A DNA stretch of 22,092 nucleotides from Opitutaceae bacterium UBA2377 (GCA_002344205.1 DDSZ01000051.1:5109-27200), one strand, 5' to 3'. Positions 1-8,017 are shown, counted from the stretch's first letter. Made by a program: numbers and translations. Notes: generated from the letters alone by a model not told the origin.

Positions 1-425
1 TCACCGGCGTCGGCGAGGTGCTGAAGGACAAAAAGCCCGGGGTCAGGATTGTGGCGGTCGAGCCCGATGCTTCTCCGGTGCTCTCGGGCGGGCAGCCCGG
101 ACCGCATAAGCTGCAGGGTATCGGGGCCGGTTTTGTGCCGGCGATCCTCAACACCAAGATTTACGATGAAATCATCCGCGTGAAGGAAGCGGACTCCGGT
201 CCGGTCTCGAAACAGGTCAACCAGCTCGACGGCATCCCGATCGGCATCTCCTCCGGTGCCGCCGTGTGGGCCGCCCTTCAGCTTGCGCAACGGCCGGAGA
301 ACAAGGGCAAGCAGATTGTCGCGATCATCCCTTCGGGCAGCGAACGCTACCTCTCGACCTGGCTTTTTGCGGACATCAGTCCCGAAAGTGACTCCGTCGA
401 TGACTTGGTGGCAAACGTCGGCTGA
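1..425 (+). CDS. cysK: Cysteine synthase A, C-terminal part (cut by window edge)
   Basis: PLP-dependent O-acetylserine (thiol)-lyase, which makes cysteine from O-acetylserine and sulfide in the cytoplasm. The gene runs off the left edge; in-frame codons begin at base 3 with TGVGEVLK, the end of the family's GTGGTxTGVG phosphate-binding loop. About 140 residues remain. Visible family signatures are PHKLQGIGAGFVP in the middle, GISSGAA near the pyridine-nitrogen-binding serine, and SGSERYLST at the C-terminus. The TGA stop is at 423-425. The last motif reads PSGSERYLS where many homologues have DTGERYLS, a mild variation. Family assignment is secure; the isoform (CysK rather than CysM) is inferred from the QGIGAGF motif. 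Confidence 0.93.
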   Translation, partial: TGVGEVLKDKKPGVRIVAVEPDASPVLSGGQPGPHKLQGIGAGFVPAILNTKIYDEIIRVKEADSGPVSKQVNQLDGIPIGISSGAAVWAALQLAQRPENKGKQIVAIIPSGSERYLSTWLFADISPESDSVDDLVANVG

Positions 426-467
426 AGGGCGGCCAGTTGTTCAACTTCGATTGATTCCGCGGTGATC

Positions 468-1088
468 ATGTCATTCACAGAAAAACCATCCGTTGGACCG
501 GCCTCGCCGTTTGTTGCAGACCTGCCTCAGCCTGTGACAGACAGTCGGTCGGGTGACAAACTCGTGCAGTGGTTCAGCGAAGAGGTTTACCCCCATGAGG
601 GGCAGCTCCGGGGTTATCTCCGCCGCCGATACCCAAGGGTCCACGATGTGGACGATGTTGTGCAGGAGTCTTTTCTACGCATTTGGAAGGCTCGACTGGC
701 GCGTCCCATTCTCTCAGCCAAGACATTCCTCTTTCAAATCGCGCGCCACTTGGTGGTGGACAAGGTCCGCCGCGAACGCGCCGGCCGCACGGAAAGCATT
801 GAGGATTTGACGCTCTTGAAAGTCATGGATGACAGGCCTGACCCGTATGAATTGCTCGGTTATCATGAAAAAGTGGCCATTGTAGCCGGTGCTTTGGCCG
901 AGCTGCCTGAGCGTTGTCGGGAAGTTTTCATCCTGAGAAAATTCAAGGGCGTGCCCCAGCGGGAGATTGCCTTCAAGCTCCGCATTGCCGAAGGGACCGT
1001 CGAAAGTCAGTTGGCCCGCGGCATGAAACTGATGGAACGCCATCTCCGAACTCGCGGTATCAATGGGTTTTCTGCCGACAAAAAATGA
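468..1088 (+). CDS. ECF-type RNA polymerase sigma-70 factor (FecI-like)
   Basis: An alternative sigma factor that directs RNA polymerase to a small regulon. Region 2 is visible as YLRRRYPRVHDVDDVVQESFLRIWKA followed by AKTFLFQIARHLVVDKVRR. Region 4 (ALAELPERCREVFILRK, then PQREIAFKLRIAEGTVESQL) is a clear helix-turn-helix. There is no region 1 or 3, and the length of 206 residues is normal for ECF factors. The start is ATG at 468; an in-frame GTG at 462 is the alternative, and neither has a Shine-Dalgarno. An N-terminal extension of about 30 residues precedes region 2. FecI-type sigma genes are usually followed by a FecR anti-sigma and a TonB receptor, but here the next gene is an unrelated flavoprotein, so the controlling signal is unknown. 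Confidence 0.93.
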   Translation: MSFTEKPSVGPASPFVADLPQPVTDSRSGDKLVQWFSEEVYPHEGQLRGYLRRRYPRVHDVDDVVQESFLRIWKARLARPILSAKTFLFQIARHLVVDKVRRERAGRTESIEDLTLLKVMDDRPDPYELLGYHEKVAIVAGALAELPERCREVFILRKFKGVPQREIAFKLRIAEGTVESQLARGMKLMERHLRTRGINGFSADKK

Positions 1089-1090
1089 TG

Positions 1091-1111
1091 CTGCCACGAG
1101 GCAGGATTTTT
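1091..1111 (+). terminator. Possible short intrinsic terminator after the sigma gene
   Basis: Three bases after the sigma factor stop codon there is a CTGCC / GGCAG stem of 5 bp with loop ACGA, followed by GATTTTT. The stem is short, so termination is likely to be partial. The remaining bases to 1248 show no convincing gene. Confidence 0.4.
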
Positions 1112-1248
1112 CACCATGTCCGCCGGTGTGCAGCAGGGGATTTGGGAAATTAGGTCGGCTGGGGGCGGGTGTTTTTCTTGTGCACGGCTTGTCGCATGGA
1201 AAATCGCAGGCCGGCCCCGTTATAGCCCCGATCCAAGCTGTTTGAATC

Positions 1249-2637
1249 ATGAACATCCGGCCCAGCATTGTTGCCATCATCGGAGGCGGGGTTAGCGGCA
1301 CCCTGATGGCGGTGCAGTTGCTGCGGCAGGCCCTGGTGCCGCTGCAGGTGTTGCTGTTTGAACGGATGACAGGGGTCGGCCGCGGCGTGGCCTACGGGAC
1401 GGAAAACCACGAGCATTGCCTCAATGCAACGGCCGCACGGATGAGCGCGCTGCCGGATGACCCCGGACATTTTTTGCGCTGGGTGGAGTCCCGTCAGGGA
1501 CAGACAGGTTACCCCGACCGGGTGGCCGGAGGAGACTATCTGCCGCGATGGATCTATGGCGATTACATCCAGACCTTGCTGGAGGAAACCATAGGCCGGG
1601 CCGGACCGGAGATCAGGTGCGAAGTGATCAAGGGGGAGGTGGCCGACATTGAGACGGAATCAGGCGAGGTGCGGCTGCGTTGCGGCGACGGTCGGGCATT
1701 TGTCGCCGACCGGGTGGTGCTCGCATTGGGCAACCTGCCGGGGGAGTATCCGATCCGGCGCTCACTGCCGGTTTACAACACGCAGCGTTATGTGCATGTG
1801 CCTTGGCGGCCCGGCGTGTTGGCGGGCATAGCGCCGGAGGCCGATGTGCTGGTGGTGGGCGCGGGCCTGACGTCCGTGGACATCATTCTGGATCTGGCGG
1901 CGTTGGGTCACCGCGGAGTCGTGCACGCGCTGTCCCGCCGCGGGCTGCGGCCGCAGGTGCATGAGACGCATCCGCCGTATCCGGCTTTTTTTGCCGCGGA
2001 GCCGCCGCCGGCCACGATCCTCGGCCTGTGGCGGCGGTTGCGGGGCGAGGTGAGGCGGGCGGGGCGTCAAGGCATCGATTGGCGGCCGGTGTTGGACGCC
2101 GTCCGGCGGGAAACGCCGGCCATTTGGTCGGCGTTGTCATGGGAGGAACGGGCGCGTTTCATGCGCCACGTGCGGCCATTTTGGGAAATCCACCGGCATC
2201 GGCTCGCACCGGCGGTGGCCAAGAAGATCGAGATCCTGCGGGCGGCGGGTCGGCTGAGGTTTTATGCCGGCCGGCTGGAGGCGCTGCTCGAGAGGCCCGA
2301 CGGGGTGGAGGCGAGGTTTCGCGAACGCGGCACGATGCGCCGGAATGCGCTGCGGGTGGCCAAGGTGATCAACTGCACCGGGCCGCGCAGCGATTACTCC
2401 AAATACCAGCATCCTTTGCTCATCAATCTGCTCGCACGCGGGCTGATTGACCATGATCCGCTGGCTTTGGGCCTCAACGCGCTGCCGGACGGCACCGTGC
2501 TGGGCTATCGCTCCGGTCCGGTGGGATGGCTTTTCACGCTCGGTGCACCGCTCAAGGGCGTGCTCTGGGAATGCACCGCGGTGCCGGAAATCAGCCGGCA
2601 GGCCCAGCTTCTGGCCGGGAGGATTCTTGCCGGCTGA
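1249..2637 (+). CDS. FAD/NAD(P)-binding protein (COG4529 / NAD_binding_9 family)
   Basis: A flavoprotein of 462 residues with two Rossmann dinucleotide-binding motifs. The first is GGGVSG at residues 12-17 (FAD) and the second is GAGLTS near residue 204 (NAD(P)H). The family hallmark GVAYGT followed by HCLNATAARMSALPDDPGHFLRWV sits at residues 46-79. The family resembles monooxygenases and hydroxyacylglutathione-type reductases, but the natural substrate is not known for most members. There is no signal peptide or membrane segment, so it is cytoplasmic. It follows the sigma gene by 160 bp and converges with ctaG, leaving only 3 bp between the two stop codons. No Shine-Dalgarno is seen before the ATG. 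Confidence 0.85.
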   Translation: MNIRPSIVAIIGGGVSGTLMAVQLLRQALVPLQVLLFERMTGVGRGVAYGTENHEHCLNATAARMSALPDDPGHFLRWVESRQGQTGYPDRVAGGDYLPRWIYGDYIQTLLEETIGRAGPEIRCEVIKGEVADIETESGEVRLRCGDGRAFVADRVVLALGNLPGEYPIRRSLPVYNTQRYVHVPWRPGVLAGIAPEADVLVVGAGLTSVDIILDLAALGHRGVVHALSRRGLRPQVHETHPPYPAFFAAEPPPATILGLWRRLRGEVRRAGRQGIDWRPVLDAVRRETPAIWSALSWEERARFMRHVRPFWEIHRHRLAPAVAKKIEILRAAGRLRFYAGRLEALLERPDGVEARFRERGTMRRNALRVAKVINCTGPRSDYSKYQHPLLINLLARGLIDHDPLALGLNALPDGTVLGYRSGPVGWLFTLGAPLKGVLWECTAVPEISRQAQLLAGRILAG

Positions 2638-2640
2638 AAC

Positions 2641-3435
2641 CTAGCGGCGCCGGGTTTGCAGTTCCGTGGTCTGATACCATCGGAAAAAGCTCACGGCGAT
2701 GGCGGTGGTGGCGACGAGCAGGCCGCCGAGTTTCATCATGGTGCCGGCCAGCAACTGGTCCTGCGCGGGGCTGAAGTTGTCAATGATCCGGGGGGCGAAC
2801 TCGTAGGTGGGGTAGAGAATGTCGTGCGAGAAGGTGATGTAGGCAAAGAGCGGCGTCATGCCGATGACGATGCCCAGTTGGTAGAGCATCTGCGCGGCGT
2901 AGCTGACGGGCGGGGCGATCTTCGAGGGGCTGAGGTGCGGCCACCAGTAGAACAGCGCGGCGCCGAAGAACATCACGTGCTCCAGCACGTGCACGAACTT
3001 GTCGCGCAGGGCCCAGTCGTATAGGGCCGGCACGTGCCAGATGCTGATGACCAGGGTATAGATGAGGCCACAGATCAGCGGGTGGCCGGCAAACCGTGCC
3101 AGTCCACGCACGCCGGGCCGGTCGAGCACCGGGTCCACCAGCCAGCGGGGCAGGCCGAGAAGGAAGAGGATGGCGGCGGGGTAGGTCAGGAGCTGGTGCT
3201 GGACCATGTGGGCGCTGAAGAGAAAACGCTCGCCGATCTGGTCGAGCGGCGAACCCACGGCCAGATAGAAGATGATCAACGCGGCGTAGAAAGCGCAGGC
3301 CCGGCCTCGGAGGAAGGGCTGACCGGGGGCGATACGGCCGCGCAGCGGGCCGGTGAGGATCGCATACAGCCAGCCGAGGAAGATGAGCCCGCCGACGAGG
3401 TAGGGTTCGTTGTGCCAGTGGCGCCAGTCGATCAT
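2641..3435 (-). CDS. ctaG: Cytochrome c oxidase assembly protein, caa3 CtaG type
   Basis: A polytopic membrane protein of 264 residues, about seven hydrophobic helices, of the caa3_CtaG family. Bacillus CtaG is needed for formation of active caa3 oxidase, probably in CuB or heme insertion. It is unrelated to the Cox11-type proteins that are also called CtaG. Family-like features include conserved histidines in membrane segments (SAHMVQHQLLTYPA, SIWHVPALYDWAL, HVLEHVMFF) and the WWPHLSP turn. It lies downstream of ctaF in the oxidase operon, but an intrinsic-terminator-like hairpin ends 8 bp before its ATG and no Shine-Dalgarno is present. Its expression may therefore depend on read-through. 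Confidence 0.92.
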   Translation of the reverse strand: MIDWRHWHNEPYLVGGLIFLGWLYAILTGPLRGRIAPGQPFLRGRACAFYAALIIFYLAVGSPLDQIGERFLFSAHMVQHQLLTYPAAILFLLGLPRWLVDPVLDRPGVRGLARFAGHPLICGLIYTLVISIWHVPALYDWALRDKFVHVLEHVMFFGAALFYWWPHLSPSKIAPPVSYAAQMLYQLGIVIGMTPLFAYITFSHDILYPTYEFAPRIIDNFSPAQDQLLAGTMMKLGGLLVATTAIAVSFFRWYQTTELQTRRR

Positions 3436-3443
3436 GGGGCAAC

Positions 3444-3466
3444 AAAAAGGCGGCCCGGAGGCCGCC
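3444..3466 (-). terminator. Intrinsic-terminator-like hairpin between ctaF and ctaG
   Basis: On the minus strand a perfect 7-bp stem GGCGGCC / GGCCGCC with a 4-base loop TCCG is followed directly by TTTTTGTT. It lies 29 bp after the ctaF stop and 8 bp before the ctaG start. It should reduce transcription of ctaG relative to the structural genes, or act as an attenuator. Confidence 0.75.
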
Positions 3467-3495
3467 GCAAACTTATCGGGGAATTTTCCCGCGGA

Positions 3496-3837
3496 TCAGT
3501 CGAGGATCGAGGTCAGCGGGAAGCTGTCCTGGGCCCCGAAGAGCAGGAGGAGGACCCAGAGGGTGCCGCCGCCCAGCACGAGCCCGATGGCGAACAGGAT
3601 CGTGCAGAACGGTTTGTCCCACCGCAGGTGCATGAAGTAGAAGATGACGAAGAGAAACTTCACGACGGACAGCACCACGAGGGTCGTGACGATGATCCAA
3701 GGCGCGAACGGGAAAAAGATCGCCACGATCTCGATGCCGGTGAGGACCGCGAGGAGCATCGCGATCTGCACGTAGAGCTGGTATTTGTTTTCGTCGGGCC
3801 CGTGGTCGTGGGCCGCGGTGGAGGCGGAGGCGCTCAT
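3496..3837 (-). CDS. ctaF: Cytochrome c oxidase subunit IV (prokaryotic COX4_pro family)
   Basis: A small membrane subunit of 113 residues with three hydrophobic helices, typical in size and pattern of bacterial subunit IV of caa3/aa3 oxidases. The family signature is the second helix leading into VKFLFVIFYFMHLRWDKP, with the conserved FYFMHL block. The N-terminus is short and His/Asp-bearing (AAHDHGPDENK). The gene starts 6 bp after the ctaE stop, within the ctaC-D-E-F operon. Subunit IV is small and non-catalytic and is thought to stabilise the complex. Confidence 0.93.
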   Translation of the reverse strand: MSASASTAAHDHGPDENKYQLYVQIAMLLAVLTGIEIVAIFFPFAPWIIVTTLVVLSVVKFLFVIFYFMHLRWDKPFCTILFAIGLVLGGGTLWVLLLLFGAQDSFPLTSILD

Positions 3838-3843
3838 GGTGGG

Positions 3844-4689
3844 TCAGACGTATTCGAGCAGGTAAACGGCGGTGAAGATGACGATCCAGACGATGTCAAC
3901 GAAGTGCCAGTAAAGGCCCATGCTCTCGACATCGATCGCGTTGGACTCGTCGAAGGCGACGGGGCCGCGCGGTTTCGCAAAATGCACACTGGCGGCGGTG
4001 GTTACGGCCAGGCCGACCAGCAGCCAGATGCTGCCGCTGAAGAAGGCGCCAAGGCCCGTGCCGGCCTGGATGACGTGCACGAGGTTGAGCACGGCGAACA
4101 TCGCGAAGAGGACGACGCCGGTGACGGCCGCGACGTGGAGCACGTTGCGGAGGAACCAGGTGCGGTCCTTGGCGGTGTCCCGCGGCTGGAACGAGCGCAC
4201 ATACATCATGATCAGCCAGAGGACGCCGATGGCGACGTGGGTGCCGTGGGTGCCGGTGAGGGTGTAGAAGGTCGAGCCGAAGAGGCTGTTGGTGAGGGTG
4301 AAGTTGCGGTCCTTCACGAAGTGGTCGAACTCGTAAACCTGGCACCAGAGGAAGATGGCGCCGAAGACGATCGTGGTGAGCAGCGACCAGCGCATGCTCT
4401 TGAGGTTGCCCTTCTGGATGGCGTTCACCGCCAGCGCCATCATGAGCGACGACATCAGCAGGATGAAGGTGGAGAAGGAGGTGAGCTCGATCGAGAAGAT
4501 GTCCTGGGCGGCCGGCGCACCCGGGGGCGGATGCAGACGATAGACCAGATGGGTCGCGATCAGCATGCCGAAGAACATGCAGTCCGAGGCAAGAAACGTC
4601 CACATGAGGAGTTTCTTGTTCGGGATGCCGGTCGACGTCGTGTGATCGTGGTGATGATCGATGGGGGCGTGGGCCGCGTGGCTGCTCAT
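3844..4689 (-). CDS. ctaE: Cytochrome c oxidase subunit III, with an extra two-helix insert
   Basis: Subunit III of the heme-copper oxidase, 281 residues, an integral membrane protein that binds lipid and supports proton uptake by subunit I. Family motifs are FLASDCMFFGMLIATHLVYR (residues 32-51), LTGTHGTHVAIGVLWLI (144-160), and the C-terminal VESMGLYWHFVDIVWIVIFTAVYL. Between the helix ending near residue 166 and the C-terminal motif there are about 85 residues (168-252) containing two further hydrophobic segments. Subunit III proteins of this type usually have only a short loop there. The start ATG overlaps the ctaD stop by 4 bp (ATGA) and has a strong Shine-Dalgarno, AGGAGG, inside the end of ctaD. 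Confidence 0.93.
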   Translation of the reverse strand: MSSHAAHAPIDHHHDHTTSTGIPNKKLLMWTFLASDCMFFGMLIATHLVYRLHPPPGAPAAQDIFSIELTSFSTFILLMSSLMMALAVNAIQKGNLKSMRWSLLTTIVFGAIFLWCQVYEFDHFVKDRNFTLTNSLFGSTFYTLTGTHGTHVAIGVLWLIMMYVRSFQPRDTAKDRTWFLRNVLHVAAVTGVVLFAMFAVLNLVHVIQAGTGLGAFFSGSIWLLVGLAVTTAASVHFAKPRGPVAFDESNAIDVESMGLYWHFVDIVWIVIFTAVYLLEYV

Positions 4690-6620
4690 GATTTGAGATC
4701 CTCCTCGTTCGGCTGGATGTGGTAGCCCTCGTTGCCTTCCATGGCCCAGAGGTAGATGCCGATCAGCATGATGGCGCCGCCCGCGAGGGCGACCGGCAGC
4801 TTGTGGCCGTAATCCACGGCGCAGACGCCGATGGCGCCGATCAGGATGCCGACGCTGGTGACGAACGGGTAAATGGACTGGAAGGGCATGTGGATGCCGC
4901 CGTGGGCCGCGTCTTCCTTGGCGTGCTCGGCCTTTTCCTTGGCGATCTCCTCCTTGTGTTCCTTCTCATACCACCAGGCGTCGCGGGCATGGACGGTGGG
5001 GGTGACGGCGAAGTTGTATTCCGGCGGGGGGCTGGGCAGGGACCATTCGAGGGTGCGGCCGTCCCAGTAATCGCGCTTCACCTTCTCGCCGCGGAAGTAG
5101 GTGTAAACCATCACGGCGAAGTAAACGAAGATGCCGAGACCGAGGATCATGGCACCGACGGTCGCGATGAAGTTGGGGGCGTTCCAGCCGAGGTTCTCGT
5201 CGTAGGTGAACGTGCGGCGGGGCATGCCGTTCAGGCCGAGGAAGTGCATCGGGAAGAACGTGATGTTGAAGCCGGCAAAGATGACCCAGAAGGAGAGTTT
5301 GCCCCAGAACTCGCTGACCTTGCGGCCGAACATCAGGGGGAACCAGTAGTGGATGCCGGCGAGCAGCGCGAAGATGGAGCCGCCGATGAGCACGTAGTGG
5401 AAGTGGGCGACGACGAAGTAGCTGTCCTGCTGCTGGGCGTCGGCCGGCGCGGCGGAGTGCATGATGCCGGAGAAGCCGCCCATCATGAACATCCAGACGA
5501 AGCCGAGGGCGAACATCATGGGCGTGCGCATCATGAGGTGGCCGCCCCAGAGGGTGCCGATCCAGTTGAAGATCTTCACGCCCGTGGGCACGGCGATGGC
5601 CATGGTCGCGAGGGCGAAGGCCGCGGTGGCGACGGTGCCCATGCCGGTGGTGAACATGTGGTGGCTCCACACCGCGAAGCCGAGAAAGCCGATGGTCGCA
5701 CCGGAGAAGACCACGATCGGGTAGCCGAAGAGCGGCTTGCGCGAGAAGGTGGGCAGGATTTCCGAGATGATGCCCATGGCGGGCAGGATGAGGATGTAAA
5801 CCTCGGGGTGGCCGAAGATCCAGAAGAGGTGCTGCCACAGGATGGGCATGCCGCCGTTGGAGACCTCGAAGAAGCTCGTGCCGAAGAGGCGGTCCATCAT
5901 CAGCTCGACCAGCGCGATGGTGATCGCGGGGAAGGAGAGCACGATGAGGAAGGCCGTGACCAGCGTCATCCAGGTGAAGACCGGCAGGCGCATCATGGTC
6001 ATGCCGGGGGCGCGCAGGTTGATGATGGTGACGATGAAGTTGAGCGAGGCGGCGATGGAGGCGACGCCGAGGAGTTGAAGGCCCATCACCCAGGTGTCGA
6101 TGGAGTGGTCGGGGCTGAACTGCTTGGAGGTCAGCGGGGCGTAGCCGAACCAGCCGCCGTCGGGCGCGCCGTCCGGCATGAACCAGCCGAGGTTGATGAC
6201 GATGGCGCCGGCGACGAAGGTCCAGAGCGAGAAGGCGTTGAGCCGGGGGAAGGCCACGTCGCGCGCGCCGATCTGCAGCGGCATGATGTAATTGAAGAAC
6301 GCGGCCGATAGCGGCATGACGGCGAGGAAGATCATCGTCGTGCCGTGCATGGTGAACAGCTCGTTGTAGCGCTGCGCGGTCAGGAAGTCGTTGTTCGGCA
6401 CGGCGAGCTGGATGCGGATGAGCAGGGCCTCGAAGCCGCCGACGAGGAAGAAGAACAGCGCGAAGACACCGTAGAGGAAGCCGATCTTCTTGTGGTCCAC
6501 CGTGGTGAGCCAACTGACAAAGCCGGTCTTGGCGGTAGGGCGCCAGAAGACCGCGGCCCGGGTGGGGGCGGGGGCTTCAGAGCCGGTGAAGTGAGTTTTA
6601 ACCGATGCGTCCATGGACAT
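4686..6620 (-). CDS. ctaD: Cytochrome c oxidase subunit I, A1 type (caa3)
   Basis: Catalytic subunit of the terminal oxidase: it reduces oxygen to water at the heme a3-CuB centre and pumps protons. The 644-residue protein carries the heme a ligand H92 (MHGTTMIF), CuB ligands H271 and H320-H321, the His-Tyr cross-link pair and D-channel glutamate in GHPEVY (270-275), K-channel K349 (VPTGVK), D-channel D121 (GARDVAFPRLN), and heme ligands H406/H408 (VAHFHYV). Glutamate in HPEVY marks an A1-type enzyme. The C-terminus adds a charged Glu/Lys/Ala segment (551-575) and two more helices, as in other caa3 subunits I. I chose ATG 6620 because it begins 2 bp after the ctaC stop; the open frame continues upstream through ctaC, but only as a shadow. 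Confidence 0.97.
   Translation of the reverse strand: MSMDASVKTHFTGSEAPAPTRAAVFWRPTAKTGFVSWLTTVDHKKIGFLYGVFALFFFLVGGFEALLIRIQLAVPNNDFLTAQRYNELFTMHGTTMIFLAVMPLSAAFFNYIMPLQIGARDVAFPRLNAFSLWTFVAGAIVINLGWFMPDGAPDGGWFGYAPLTSKQFSPDHSIDTWVMGLQLLGVASIAASLNFIVTIINLRAPGMTMMRLPVFTWMTLVTAFLIVLSFPAITIALVELMMDRLFGTSFFEVSNGGMPILWQHLFWIFGHPEVYILILPAMGIISEILPTFSRKPLFGYPIVVFSGATIGFLGFAVWSHHMFTTGMGTVATAAFALATMAIAVPTGVKIFNWIGTLWGGHLMMRTPMMFALGFVWMFMMGGFSGIMHSAAPADAQQQDSYFVVAHFHYVLIGGSIFALLAGIHYWFPLMFGRKVSEFWGKLSFWVIFAGFNITFFPMHFLGLNGMPRRTFTYDENLGWNAPNFIATVGAMILGLGIFVYFAVMVYTYFRGEKVKRDYWDGRTLEWSLPSPPPEYNFAVTPTVHARDAWWYEKEHKEEIAKEKAEHAKEDAAHGGIHMPFQSIYPFVTSVGILIGAIGVCAVDYGHKLPVALAGGAIMLIGIYLWAMEGNEGYHIQPNEEDLKS
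4700..4705 (-). promoter_or_regulatory. Shine-Dalgarno of ctaE inside ctaD
   Basis: AGGAGG on the minus strand, 10 bases before the ctaE ATG at 4689. It fixes the start of ctaE. It is the only consensus Shine-Dalgarno I found before a start in this window; most other genes lack one. Confidence 0.8.
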
Positions 6621-6622
6621 GA

Positions 6623-7876
6623 TTATTTCAGGCTTTCGAGATAGGCGACGAGGGCGTTTACCTCCGCGTCGTTCAACTGCACGTTGTTGGGCACGTAGCC
6701 GGTGGTATACATCAGGTTGCCGGGCTTCACGACCTCGGGATGCTTGAGCCAACGGGCCATCTGCTCGTGATTGTTTTCCAACAGGCCCGCGGCGATGGTC
6801 GTGCGGGAGCCGATGTGGGTGAGGTCGGGGCCGGTGATGCCCATGCCTTCGTGACCGCGCACCACGTGGCAGCCGGCGCAGGTCTTCTCCACGAAGAGGC
6901 GGCGGCCCTCGGCGATGAGCGCGGCATCCTCGTCCTTGGCGGGGAACTGTTGCTGGCGCCAGTTTTCGAGCGGCGCCACGGCGGCGTTGGCGTCCCACTT
7001 GCTGGTGAAGCCGTATTGGTTGCGGCGGAAGGAGGCAAACTGGACCTGCGGCAGCTCGCCGGCGGTCTTGGCGGCGGCGGCCACGGTGCGGGCCGGGGCC
7101 TTTTGCGCCACGAGCCATTCGGCGAAGTCCTCCTCGGACAGCGCGATGACACGGAAGCGCATGACGGCGTGGGAATCGCCGCAATACTCGGCGCACTGGC
7201 CCCAGAAATAACCGGGCTCGTCGGCCTGCAGCCAGAGGTGGTTGCCGCGGTTGGGGATCATGTCCACTTTGCCGGCGAGCTTGGGCACCCAGAAGGAGTG
7301 GATGACGTCCACGGTGCGAAGGTTGATACGGACCGGGCGGCCGGCGGGGATCACGAGCTCATTGCCGGTGACCAGCGTGCCGGCCCCGTCGATCTGCTCG
7401 TTGGGATACTCAAATTTGAACCACCACTGGTAGCCGACGGCGGTGATCTCGTAGGCGTTCTCGCGGTGTTCCTCCGGCACGTCGTAGGTAAACCAGATGG
7501 CCTTGAGGGTGGGGACCGCGATGAAGACGAGCGCGAGGATGGATACGCCGATCAGGCTGAGCTCGATCAGCGGATTGCCATGGCTCTGCTCCGGCGGGGC
7601 GGCATGTTCATCGGCCTCGGTCTTGGCCTTGAACTTGAAGGTCGCATACGCGAGCACCGCTCCGACGATGATGAAAATAATGAAGGTCACCCAGACGGTG
7701 ACGTAAAAGACATCGAGCTGGGATTTGGCGACGGGGCCGGCCGTGACCATGGTGGTCTGGTGGCCGTCCATGCGCCAGAAGTTGAGGTCGCAACCCGACA
7801 GGAGAGCGAGGCCGCACAAGGCGAACGCGGCGCGGCCCCAGCGGGCGAAGGAGGGAGGGAGGGAGGTCAAACGCAT
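6623..7876 (-). CDS. ctaC: Cytochrome c oxidase subunit II fused to cytochrome c (caa3), lipoprotein
   Basis: Electron-entry subunit, 417 residues. A lipoprotein signal with lipobox LLSGC (C29) is followed by two membrane helices near 55-78 and 104-125. The cupredoxin domain carries the CuA ligands H193, C228, E230, C232, H236 and M239 (CAEYCGDSHAVM). A linker of about 60 residues leads to a class I cytochrome c domain with CAGCH (333-337) and the probable axial methionine M389 (PGNLMY). Electrons pass from a periplasmic donor to heme c, then CuA, then subunit I. The start ATG 7876 was chosen because it gives a proper lipoprotein signal; 26 further codons are open upstream. It is the first gene of the operon. 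A 4-base repeat tract lies in codons 4-9. Confidence 0.96.
   Translation of the reverse strand: MRLTSLPPSFARWGRAAFALCGLALLSGCDLNFWRMDGHQTTMVTAGPVAKSQLDVFYVTVWVTFIIFIIVGAVLAYATFKFKAKTEADEHAAPPEQSHGNPLIELSLIGVSILALVFIAVPTLKAIWFTYDVPEEHRENAYEITAVGYQWWFKFEYPNEQIDGAGTLVTGNELVIPAGRPVRINLRTVDVIHSFWVPKLAGKVDMIPNRGNHLWLQADEPGYFWGQCAEYCGDSHAVMRFRVIALSEEDFAEWLVAQKAPARTVAAAAKTAGELPQVQFASFRRNQYGFTSKWDANAAVAPLENWRQQQFPAKDEDAALIAEGRRLFVEKTCAGCHVVRGHEGMGITGPDLTHIGSRTTIAAGLLENNHEQMARWLKHPEVVKPGNLMYTTGYVPNNVQLNDAEVNALVAYLESLK
7850..7866. repeat. Tetranucleotide GGAG tract at the start of ctaC
   Basis: The plus strand shows four GGAG-type units plus one base, with five G-runs separated by single A's. It encodes codons 4-9 of ctaC, in the lipoprotein signal (as a C/T-rich tract on the coding strand). 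Gain or loss of one unit would shift the ctaC frame, and the G-rich strand could fold into a quadruplex. Confidence 0.7.
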
Positions 7877-8017
7877 GTGGACTGACAGGTCAAAATGGAT
7901 GCCGGCGACGGGCGCCAACCGGCAAGAGAGTTTGCGAACCCATTGGCATTTCAAGCCATATTACTGCGGGTCATCGGATTTGCCGGGCTTCGGGCGATGC
8001 CGGGATGCAGCTATTAA

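Noticed and set aside
1089..1248. Possible truncated fecR or small gene between the sigma factor and the flavoprotein
   Set aside because: The short open frames show no FecR motif, no hydrophobic anchor and no ribosome binding site.
3034..4725. A 563-codon open frame on the plus strand across ctaG-ctaF-ctaE
   Set aside because: It is antisense to clear oxidase genes, its translation is rich in Glu/Asp/Gly/Arg with no fold or motif, and it arises from GC-biased third positions.
4719..6311. A 530-codon plus-strand open frame opposite ctaD
   Set aside because: Low-complexity acidic/His-rich translation; it mirrors the codon bias of ctaD.
6621..7196. In-frame upstream extension of ctaD
   Set aside because: It overlaps the ctaC coding sequence in another frame, and the family N-terminus begins shortly after ATG 6620.
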